A stretch of 6,730 bases of DNA from assembly GCA_002316585.1 (NCBI GenBank), contig DCDU01000234.1, forward strand, positions 1 to 6,730, read 5' to 3'. The position numbers were made by a program, and so were the translations under genes. The DNA is from Firmicutes bacterium UBA1047 (GTDB taxonomy: Bacteria; Bacillota; Clostridia; Tissierellales; Sedimentibacteraceae). Below the pieces are notes generated by a model. That model saw nothing but the letters and a program-made list of their open reading frames with translations, was not told where the DNA came from and did not search any database. Position 1 is the first letter of the stretch. Each line of letters starts with the position of its first letter. Positions 1 through 5,334 of this stretch are shown here, in pieces.

Positions 1-971
1 AGATGCAGCTCCACCCGTTTTTCTTTTGCGGTATCCATTTGTTTTATTTCTTCTTGTATCAGCTGCATGTCGGCTATTTTAACAAGCAATTGCTTTTCAT
101 ATTCATCATATTCGGCATTGCCGACTATTTGCATATATTTTCCGCTTTCGATTCCTTCATCGATAAAGTCCTTTGGACAAAAGTATTTGCACGTTATTGA
201 GTCGGTTAAATCCGTAAGATTTATGAGCATAAGGATTGTCCCTGTTTTCAGCTCTCTCTTGTCAACACTTATAACCCTCCCTTTAATATTAACCATTCCC
301 GAATCATTTGTTATTTCGGAAATTGTTGATAAGGGAATGCTGTCTATATCAATCTTTTTTCTTGACCGTCTCTTAAATCCATTGTTATTCTCAAATTTGG
401 CTGCCGGTTTTTTTTCTGATGCAGTATTGTTCTTAATTATTTCCAAGCTCTTTTTTAATTCCTCGTTAAAAATATTTTCAGCCGTAACAGCAGCCTCGTC
501 CTCTGCTTCCTCATATAATACTTCTATATTGTAGGATAAATTGTATTCATCCATAATTTTTATAATTTTTCTTTCTATGTTATTGTCATTAAGCTCGTTA
601 ATAAGCAAGTTGTTGTTTACAATTAAATAAAAACAGTCATTCTTAAATTCAATTTTTATATTTTCTTTTGCTTTAGAAAGAATATTTGAGCCCTTTGCAA
701 TAATATAAATTATGTTATTTTTAATTTTTTCAATCATTTCGTGTTCATTAACATTTTTGCTTAATCTGTATTCTATATTTAATTTTATATTTACAGCATT
801 GCTATAATGTTTTTTTATTTTGTTTTCAGCATTTTCTATATGAAAAAAATCAATAATTTCCCGGCTTAACCCGTGAAATATAACAGTATTTTTATTTTTT
901 ACAACTTCGACTTTTTCAATTTTAATATTCTCAAGACCATTAAATTCGGCAAATATATTATTAAAAAGCAT
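1..971 (-). CDS. polC: DNA polymerase III PolC-type alpha subunit, N-terminal part (3' end outside window)
   Basis: PolC is the replicative DNA polymerase of low-GC Gram-positive bacteria, combining polymerase and 3'-5' proofreading exonuclease in one chain. The frame is open from ATG 971 to the window edge: 323 full codons of a protein usually about 1,400 residues long. Residues 1 to about 200 form the weakly conserved N-terminal domain, ending in a charged linker (about 155-208). An OB-fold follows (about 211-305), recognisable from IPLSTI, IKGRV, KRELKTGT and LTDLTDSI. The chain then reads EKRVELH(L), the conserved entry to the PHP domain, whose first metal-binding histidine is residue 323. 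The window stops there. The start is supported by AAAGGGAG six bases upstream and a good promoter at 1000-1028. In related genomes polC lies downstream of ispG or proS on the same strand; here three other genes intervene. Identification is firm. Confidence 0.93.
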   Translation of the reverse strand, partial: MLFNNIFAEFNGLENIKIEKVEVVKNKNTVIFHGLSREIIDFFHIENAENKIKKHYSNAVNIKLNIEYRLSKNVNEHEMIEKIKNNIIYIIAKGSNILSKAKENIKIEFKNDCFYLIVNNNLLINELNDNNIERKIIKIMDEYNLSYNIEVLYEEAEDEAAVTAENIFNEELKKSLEIIKNNTASEKKPAAKFENNNGFKRRSRKKIDIDSIPLSTISEITNDSGMVNIKGRVISVDKRELKTGTILMLINLTDLTDSITCKYFCPKDFIDEGIESGKYMQIVGNAEYDEYEKQLLVKIADMQLIQEEIKQMDTAKEKRVELH

Positions 972-999
972 ATCCGTCTCCCTTTACATTCTGATAATC

Positions 1000-1028
1000 A
1001 GTATAACAAAATAAAAAATGAAATTCAA
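1000..1028 (-). promoter_or_regulatory. Sigma-A-type promoter of polC
   Basis: Read on the minus strand, TTGAAT (1028-1023) is followed after exactly 17 bases by TATACT (1005-1000), with a TG one base before the -10 box. Transcription would start near 993, giving a leader of about 20 bases that contains the polC ribosome binding site. This suggests polC is transcribed independently of the cdsA-rseP-ispG cluster. It is a motif match only. Confidence 0.65.
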
Positions 1029-1084
1029 TAATTAGGACAAAATATAATAAACAATTTAGAACGATGACGTTTCGTATGCTTACG

Positions 1085-1128
1085 ATTAGTAATAATTTCG
1101 TAAAATAGCATGAAATCGCTTTACTAAT
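1085..1128. repeat. Nested inverted repeat in the divergent promoter region
   Basis: The outer arms are ATTAGTAA (1085-1092) and TTACTAAT (1121-1128). The inner arms are ATTTC (1095-1099) and GAAAT (1112-1116), leaving a 12-base central loop. It lies between the polC promoter and the kamA-like gene and could be a regulator binding site or an RNA or DNA hairpin. In such AT-rich sequence a chance match is possible, though two nested arm pairs make it less likely. Confidence 0.4.
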
Positions 1129-1267
1129 TTCGTTTTAAGTGATAATATATATAATCATATTTTTGTATTCCGATTTCTTACATTACGTTATCAGCTCTGA
1201 ATATTATTCTTTAGGTAAAATCATAAATTACTGTCAAAAAAATTACTCTAAGCTTACCAGATTACTT

Positions 1268-1273
1268 TATAAT
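1268..1273 (+). promoter_or_regulatory. Candidate -10 box of the kamA-like gene
   Basis: A perfect TATAAT lies about 70 bases before the kamA-like start codon. I cannot find a good -35 box at 16-18 bases; the nearest partial match is TTACTC at 1243-1248 with a 19-base spacer. The assignment is therefore tentative. Confidence 0.35.
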
Positions 1274-1341
1274 TTTTAGATTCTATTGTTGTATTGAGAC
1301 AGCTTTCGGTTTAGCAAAATCAATATAAAGGAGATGAATAT

Positions 1342-2448
1342 ATGGATTGGAAAAAAGAATTATTGAACAATTTAACTACTGCAGAGGAAATCAAAGAAGC
1401 ATTAGATATAGATTTATCTGATGATGAAATGACTAAGCTAAGGCAGATTATCGAAAGATACCCCATGTCTGTACCGAAATATTATTTGTCCTTGATTAAT
1501 AAAGAAGATCCCAATGACCCCATCAAAAAATTATGCATACCATCAATTAGAGAAACTGATATGAGCGGAAGCTTTGATACAAGCGGTGAAGCTGATAATA
1601 CCGTAGTTGTAGGACTGCAGCATAAATACAGTCAGACCGGAATGCTCCTGTCTACCAGCAACTGTGCTATGTATTGCAGGCATTGTTTCAGAAAAAGACT
1701 TGTTGGGCAGAATGATGAAGAAGTTAATAAGCATTTTGGGGACATAATAAACTATATCAATGAACATGAAGAAATAACAAATGTTTTAATTTCCGGCGGA
1801 GATGCTTTTTTAAACAGCAACGAAAAAATTGAAAACTATTTAAAAGAATTATCTGCAATAGAGCATTTAGTATATATACGTTTCGGAACAAGAACTCCCG
1901 TCGTATTCCCTGTAAGAATATACGGTGATGAAGAGTTGTTGAATATTTTAGAGCGCTACAATAAAATCAAACAAATATATGTCGTTACACATTATAATCA
2001 CCCCAATGAAATAACAAAAGAATCCGCAAAAGCAATAAGAGAATTAAGAAACAGAGGAATTGCCGTAAGAAACCAGACTGTTTTATTAAAAGGCATAAAC
2101 GACAATGCAGATACTCTGAAAAAGTTAATGAAAAACTTGGTCGGAATAGGTGTGATACCTTACTATATATTTCAATGCAGACCTGTTTCAGGCGTAAAAA
2201 ATCAATTCCAGGTTCCTATCAAACGCGCATGCGAAATAATTGAAGAAGCAAAAAAGAATTTAAGCGGCATACCTAAAAGCTTTAAATATGCCATGAGTCA
2301 CCATACCGGCAAAATTGAAATATTAGGCAGCATGAATGAAGGGAAATATCTTTTCAAATATCATCAGATAAAAAACGAAAAGGATGCGGGAAGAATATTC
2401 GAATTGGAATTGGACGATAATCAGGCATGGCTTCCTGATGAAATTTAA
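1342..2448 (+). CDS. Lysine 2,3-aminomutase-like (KamA family) radical SAM protein
   Basis: The 368-residue protein belongs to the PLP- and SAM-dependent aminomutase family, which moves an amino group between the alpha and beta carbons of an amino acid using a [4Fe-4S] cluster and a deoxyadenosyl radical. The cluster motif CAMYCRHC has Cys108, Cys112 and Cys115, and the Arg two residues after the last Cys, expected to hold the substrate carboxylate, is kept. Other landmarks are LISGGDAFL (149-157), RFGTRTPVV (180-188), THYNHPNEIT (216-225) and PYYIFQC (273-279). The usual glycine-rich PLP-lysine motif PGGGGK is replaced by SHHTGK, with Lys324 at the expected place. By spacing to that lysine, the two aspartates that bind the lysine side chain in clostridial lysine 2,3-aminomutase (Asp293 and Asp330) are here Arg280 and Ala317. 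A substrate other than lysine, possibly acidic, is inferred. It is shorter than classical KamA (about 416). The start has AAAGGAG eight bases upstream. Family is firm; substrate unknown. Confidence 0.88.
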   Translation: MDWKKELLNNLTTAEEIKEALDIDLSDDEMTKLRQIIERYPMSVPKYYLSLINKEDPNDPIKKLCIPSIRETDMSGSFDTSGEADNTVVVGLQHKYSQTGMLLSTSNCAMYCRHCFRKRLVGQNDEEVNKHFGDIINYINEHEEITNVLISGGDAFLNSNEKIENYLKELSAIEHLVYIRFGTRTPVVFPVRIYGDEELLNILERYNKIKQIYVVTHYNHPNEITKESAKAIRELRNRGIAVRNQTVLLKGINDNADTLKKLMKNLVGIGVIPYYIFQCRPVSGVKNQFQVPIKRACEIIEEAKKNLSGIPKSFKYAMSHHTGKIEILGSMNEGKYLFKYHQIKNEKDAGRIFELELDDNQAWLPDEI

Positions 2449-2494
2449 TTGAATTGTCATCCTGATTTCAGACTGCTGTCTGGATGATATAAGC

Positions 2495-2521
2495 AAAAAC
2501 GGACTAAGCTCCGTTTTTTTT
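2495..2521 (+). terminator. Rho-independent terminator after the kamA-like gene
   Basis: The stem AAAAACGGA (2495-2503) pairs with TCCGTTTTT (2510-2518) around a six-base loop and runs into a tract of eight T (2514-2521). It lies about 50 bases after the stop codon. A second small hairpin, CAGAC-TGCT-GTCTG (2469-2482), sits just before it. Confidence 0.8.
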
Positions 2522-2533
2522 ATTATAAATTAT

Positions 2534-2575
2534 AATAATTATAATTATTTGTAATAATATCTTCTGTAATAATAT
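2534..2575 (+). repeat. AT-only palindrome and tandem 11-mer upstream of mgtC
   Basis: AATAATTATAATTATT at 2534-2549 is a perfect 16-base palindrome. It is followed by TGTAATAATAT twice (2550-2560 and 2565-2575), offset by 15 bases. This fills the space where the mgtC promoter must lie, yet no clean -35/-10 pair can be picked. Low sequence complexity makes chance likely, so function is uncertain. Confidence 0.3.
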
Positions 2576-2588
2576 ATATTAATAATAC

Positions 2589-2596
2589 AAAGGAGG
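2589..2596 (+). promoter_or_regulatory. Ribosome binding site that decides the mgtC start
   Basis: AAAGGAGG is a near-perfect anti-16S match. An in-frame TAA at 2583-2585 closes the reading frame just upstream, and no ATG, GTG or TTG occurs in frame before 2643. The codon at optimal distance (seven bases) is ATC at 2604. The site would be 46 bases from the TTG at 2643, too far to serve it directly. Confidence 0.75.
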
Positions 2597-2603
2597 TATT
2601 TTA

Positions 2604-3281
2604 ATCGAAAATTTATATGAACTGAATATTTTATCAATAACATTGCGTGTTGTGCTTTCAATGATTTGCGGAGGTATTATCGGTCTTGAAAGAAGCAGAA
2701 AAAACAGACCTGCCGGTTTCAGAACTTACATGATAGTTTGCTTGAGTTCGGCATTGGTAATGATGACAAATCAATATATTTACATTAATTTCGGCGGCAG
2801 CGATCCTGCAAGGCTTGGAGCTCAGGTAATCAGCGGCATTGGCTTTTTAGGTGCCGGCACAATAATCGTAACAAGCAGAAGCCAGGTAAAAGGTCTTACT
2901 TCCGCTGCGGGATTATGGGCAGCCGCATGTTTGGGTGTTGCAATCGGTATTGGATTTTATTCAGGTGCTCTTATAGTAGCTCTGATTGTATTTATTATAA
3001 TAACTTTTTTGAAAAAAATTGATTATTTACTTACGTCCACCAACAAAATTATTTATATTTACACATCCTTTAAATCTATAGAGCAATTGGATAAATTCAT
3101 TATTTACTGCAATTTATGCGGTTTCAAAGTATGGGATATTGAAATAACAAAGGATACCAAACAAAACGATGTGTCGGTTATTGCAATAATTACTTTGGAA
3201 GCCAAAGAGCGAATAAATCATGTTGAAGTTATACAGAAGCTGAATTCTTTTGAAGAGCTTATACACATAGAAGAACTATAA
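2604..3281 (+). CDS. MgtC/SapB family inner-membrane protein, probable ATC start
   Basis: MgtC/SapB proteins are polytopic membrane proteins linked to magnesium limitation, acid survival and, in pathogens, modulation of F-ATPase; the role in this organism is unknown. Family hallmarks are GGIIGLER, RPAGFRTYM, DPARLGAQVISGIGFLGAGTI (split over two helices) and VKGLTSAAGLWA, followed by further hydrophobic helices up to about residue 135. A soluble C-terminal half of about 85 residues resembles the ACT-like domain of longer members. The first ordinary start in frame is TTG 2643, which has no ribosome binding site and would leave a first membrane helix of only about 12 residues. Starting at ATC 2604 adds 13 residues (xENLYELNILSIT), restores the helix, gives 225 residues in line with the family, and sits seven bases after AAAGGAGG. 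I therefore place the start there, with TTG 2643 as the alternative. The gene ends at the shared terminator 3283-3308. Confidence 0.82.
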   Translation: MENLYELNILSITLRVVLSMICGGIIGLERSRKNRPAGFRTYMIVCLSSALVMMTNQYIYINFGGSDPARLGAQVISGIGFLGAGTIIVTSRSQVKGLTSAAGLWAAACLGVAIGIGFYSGALIVALIVFIIITFLKKIDYLLTSTNKIIYIYTSFKSIEQLDKFIIYCNLCGFKVWDIEITKDTKQNDVSVIAIITLEAKERINHVEVIQKLNSFEELIHIEEL

Positions 3282-3282
3282 T

Positions 3283-3308
3283 AAAATACCCCTTTCCCGG
3301 GGTATTTT
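3283..3308. terminator. Bidirectional terminator between convergent mgtC and rplY
   Basis: AAAATACCCC (3283-3292) and GGGGTATTTT (3299-3308) form a perfect 10-bp stem with a six-base loop. It begins two bases after the mgtC stop codon and lies about 70 bases past the rplY stop. Each strand ends its stem in four T, so it can stop transcription from both sides, though the T-tracts are short. Confidence 0.75.
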
Positions 3309-3376
3309 AGCATAAATTTAAAATTAACATATCATGTCAATGAAATACAATCATTTTCAGAGTGTATTTATATATA

Positions 3377-3997
3377 TTATATAAGGTCTTCTTCTTCAGC
3401 TTCAGATTTATCTTCATCCTCTTCTTCTGAATCCGCAACTGCTCTCTTAGTTTCAACAATTGAAATTACAATTTGTTCAGGATCGGCTTCGGGAACAATT
3501 CCTTCAGGAAAATTAATATCTTTTAAATAAACATTTTCTACTTTGTCAATATTGGAAACATCAATAGTTATATCATCAGGAATATCCTGAGGAAACCCTT
3601 TCACGGCAATCACATCAAGCTGTCTTAAAGGCATCAGCTTTTTAAATTCCAAAGTATCTGCTCCTTTAAGAATAATTGTTAAATCAGCACGAATTTCTTC
3701 ATTTAATGATACTTGTTGAAAATCAACATGCAGCATATCACCTTTTACAGGTGAAGTCTGAATATCTTTGACCATTCCTGTAACAGTATCATCATTCATT
3801 GTTAATTTAAATAAAGCATTTCTGCCGTATTGAGACAGACCTTTTCTTAAATCATCTGCTTTAACGGATACTGAAACCGATTCCTTTCCCCTGCCGGATA
3901 TACTTCCGGGCAAGTAACCTTCTTTTCGCAGCTTTTTGCTTGTTCTGCTATTTGGTTTTTCTCTTTTTTCAACTTTTAAAATTCCTATTTCTGACAT
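3377..3997 (-). CDS. rplY: Large ribosomal subunit protein bL25 / general stress protein Ctc
   Basis: L25 (TL5/Ctc type) binds loop E of 5S rRNA in the 50S subunit; in Bacillus the long form is a stress-induced protein. The 206-residue chain has the N-terminal 5S-binding domain (about 5-93), with SRTSKKLRKEGYLPG and VKDIQTSPVKGDMLHVDF, then the beta-rich C-terminal TL5 domain (about 97-185), with VKGFPQDIPDDITIDVS and DPEQIVISIV, and a strongly acidic tail (190-206), as is common in long Ctc proteins. The usual PAVLYG turn reads PGSISG here. The ATG at 3997 has AAGGAGG six bases upstream (4004-4010). The gene is probably transcribed alone: a terminator lies before it (4069-4098) and another after it (3283-3308). 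Its location between ispG and polC is unusual, because ctc more often neighbours pth or prs. Confidence 0.92.
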   Translation of the reverse strand: MSEIGILKVEKREKPNSRTSKKLRKEGYLPGSISGRGKESVSVSVKADDLRKGLSQYGRNALFKLTMNDDTVTGMVKDIQTSPVKGDMLHVDFQQVSLNEEIRADLTIILKGADTLEFKKLMPLRQLDVIAVKGFPQDIPDDITIDVSNIDKVENVYLKDINFPEGIVPEADPEQIVISIVETKRAVADSEEEDEDKSEAEEEDLI

Positions 3998-4060
3998 TGT
4001 ATTCCTCCTTATATTTTATGCTATTGTTTTTGACTAACACCTCCAAGGTTAAAATAGCAA

Positions 4061-4090
4061 TTTATAATAAAAAGTTGAACCGTAATTCAA
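4061..4090 (-). promoter_or_regulatory. Candidate rplY promoter overlapping the ispG terminator
   Basis: On the minus strand TTGAAT (4090-4085) is followed after 18 bases by TATAAA (4066-4061), or after 17 by TTATAA. The -35 box lies inside the terminator hairpin of ispG. Transcription would start near 4054, leaving a leader of about 57 bases before the rplY start codon. The match is moderate. Confidence 0.4.
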
Positions 4091-4098
4091 CTTTTTTT
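4069..4098. terminator. Rho-independent terminator after ispG
   Basis: AAAAAGTTGAA (4069-4079) and TTCAACTTTTT (4086-4096) form an 11-bp stem with a six-base loop, about 40 bases beyond the ispG stop codon. On the minus strand the stem ends in five T. The plus strand has seven T after the stem core, so the hairpin could also work rightward, although no plus-strand gene feeds it. Confidence 0.8.
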
Positions 4099-4137
4099 AC
4101 ACATTAATTATACTACATATGGAAATAAAGTCAATCC

Positions 4138-5211
4138 TCAGGGGCGTTTATCTATTTCTTCTATCTCTTCCAATAATCTTTGCACTATATCTTCTTCCTT
4201 AACCTTACAGATTATTTCGCCTTTTTTAAATAATAATGCTTCTCCTGCCCCTCCTGCAATTCCTATATCCGCTTGTCTTGCTTCACCGGGACCGTTAACC
4301 GCACAGCCCATTATCGCAACCGTGATGGGCTTATTAACATCCTTCAGACCTTCCTGAATTTTCTTGGAAAGCTCAATAAGCTGTATTTTCGTTCTCCCGC
4401 AGGTCGGACATGTTATATAGTTAATTCCAAAGTTTCGCAGATTAAGACTTTTTAAGATTTCTTTGGCTACCTTAACTTCCTCCCTTGGATCATCTGTCAA
4501 AGAAATTCTTAAAGTATCGCCTATCCCGTCGGCTAAAAGGCTTCCAACGCCGATTGCGGAACGAATACTTCCTTCAAACAGTGTTCCCGCATGAGTAATT
4601 CCAAGATGAAGAGGATAATTGACCTTTGCAGCCATACTTTTATAAGCATCAATTGTCATTTTAATGTCGGTTCCCTTCATTGAAATAACAATATTGCCAT
4701 AATCAAGGTCCTCTAAAATTCTCACATGCTCTAAAGCGGATTCCACCATTCCTTCCGAGGTTGGAGCTCCGTTGTATTTTTTTAATATTTCCTTATGTAT
4801 ACTTCCGGCATTAACTCCTATTCTAATAGGAATATTCCTTGGTTTTGCTTGTTCCACAACTTTTTTTACCCTGTCCCTGCTGCCTATGTTACCTGGATTA
4901 ATCCTTAATTTATCAATACCGCTCTCAATACTTTTTAATGCTAATCTATAATCAAAATGAATATCTGCGACAATGGGTATATGTATTTGTTTTTTAATTT
5001 CTTTTATTGCTTCCGCATCTTCATTATCGGCAACGGCAACTCTTATAATTTCGCAGCCTGCGTCTTCTAATTGCAATATTTGATTAACGGTTGATTTCAC
5101 ATCCTTTGTAAAAGTGTTTGTCATGGACTGTACCGTTATGTCAGCACCGTCTCCTATTTGTAAATTTCCAACCATAACTTTTGAGCTTTTTCTTCTGATT
5201 ATTTTATCCAT
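4138..5211 (-). CDS. ispG: 4-hydroxy-3-methylbut-2-en-1-yl diphosphate synthase (flavodoxin)
   Basis: IspG reductively opens 2-C-methyl-D-erythritol 2,4-cyclodiphosphate to HMBPP, the second-to-last step of the MEP isoprenoid pathway, in the cytoplasm. The 357-residue protein has the short bacterial two-domain form. The TIM-barrel part carries VQSMTNT (27-33), VADIHFDYRLAL (81-92), RINPGNIG (103-110) and GITHAGT (204-210). The C-terminal part binds the [4Fe-4S] cluster through Cys268 and Cys271 (CPTCGRT), Cys303 (GCAVNGPGE) and Glu310. No key residue is missing. I choose ATG 5211, preceded by AAAGGAG five bases upstream; a frame extension of 14 codons to a TTG at 5253 has no ribosome binding site and lies within a hairpin. 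The gene follows rseP after a 123-base spacer holding two inverted repeats, and probably belongs to the cdsA-rseP transcript. Its presence implies a full MEP pathway elsewhere. Confidence 0.95.
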   Translation of the reverse strand: MDKIIRRKSSKVMVGNLQIGDGADITVQSMTNTFTKDVKSTVNQILQLEDAGCEIIRVAVADNEDAEAIKEIKKQIHIPIVADIHFDYRLALKSIESGIDKLRINPGNIGSRDRVKKVVEQAKPRNIPIRIGVNAGSIHKEILKKYNGAPTSEGMVESALEHVRILEDLDYGNIVISMKGTDIKMTIDAYKSMAAKVNYPLHLGITHAGTLFEGSIRSAIGVGSLLADGIGDTLRISLTDDPREEVKVAKEILKSLNLRNFGINYITCPTCGRTKIQLIELSKKIQEGLKDVNKPITVAIMGCAVNGPGEARQADIGIAGGAGEALLFKKGEIICKVKEEDIVQRLLEEIEEIDKRP

Positions 5212-5232
5212 AATTGCTCCTTTTATTAAATT

Positions 5233-5259
5233 AAGGATTTGTGCCGTACACAAATCCTT
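5233..5259. repeat. Perfect 11-bp hairpin in the rseP-ispG spacer
   Basis: AAGGATTTGTG (5233-5243) and CACAAATCCTT (5249-5259) pair perfectly around the five-base loop CCGTA. In the transcript it lies about 20 bases before the start codon of ispG and just ahead of its ribosome binding site. No T-tract follows on the minus strand, so it is not a normal terminator. A role in mRNA processing, stability or translation is possible, or it is part of a compound element with the neighbouring palindrome. Confidence 0.65.
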
Positions 5260-5263
5260 CCAA

Positions 5264-5332
5264 GTATGGGAACATTCCTCTAAAGAGTTATCCTGTATAG
5301 AGTCACCTTCCTTTAGAGGTGTGTCCCCATAC
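5264..5332. repeat. 69-bp imperfect palindrome, possible REP/MITE-like element
   Basis: The outer arms GTATGGG (5264-5270) and CCCATAC (5326-5332) continue inward through ACA/TGT to a second perfect arm pair, CCTCTAAAG (5277-5285) and CTTTAGAGG (5311-5319). The tip, about 25 bases, contains the imperfect direct repeat AGAGTTATCCT / AGAGTCACCTT. The element starts two bases after the rseP stop codon. A GGGGACA-type end reminds me of REP-like palindromes in Firmicutes genomes, but I cannot test copy number. It could alternatively be a structured RNA within the operon. Confidence 0.55.
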
Positions 5333-5334
5333 CT

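Larger units (their letters stand above)
986..1326. other. Gene-free divergent intergenic region between polC and the kamA-like gene
   Basis: These roughly 340 bases are very AT-rich and I see no plausible gene on either strand. They hold the polC promoter on the left and a likely -10 box for the rightward gene at 1268-1273. Between them are a short dyad (TCGTA-TGCT-TACGA, 1072-1085) and a nested inverted repeat (1085-1128). The hexamer TTTCGT occurs three times, at 1070, 1096 and 1128. No tRNA-like or known riboswitch-like pattern was recognised. Confidence 0.6.

Noticed and set aside
67..534. Open plus-strand frame of 155 codons
   Set aside because: It lies antisense to the clearly recognisable polC N-terminal coding region and has no ribosome binding site or family resemblance; it is a shadow frame.
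2617..2625. Two-codon ORF ATG-AAC-TGA near the mgtC start
   Set aside because: Such minimal ORFs can stall ribosomes, but this ATG is 20 bases from the ribosome binding site and falls inside the proposed mgtC coding region, so chance is the simpler explanation.
5212..5253. 14-residue N-terminal extension of IspG from TTG 5253
   Set aside because: It starts within the perfect 11-bp hairpin, has no ribosome binding site, and has no counterpart in the family; ATG 5211 has AAAGGAG at good distance.
5233..5259. Terminator between rseP and ispG
   Set aside because: The stem is perfect, but no T-run follows on the minus strand, and it would cut ispG off from its only evident promoter source.
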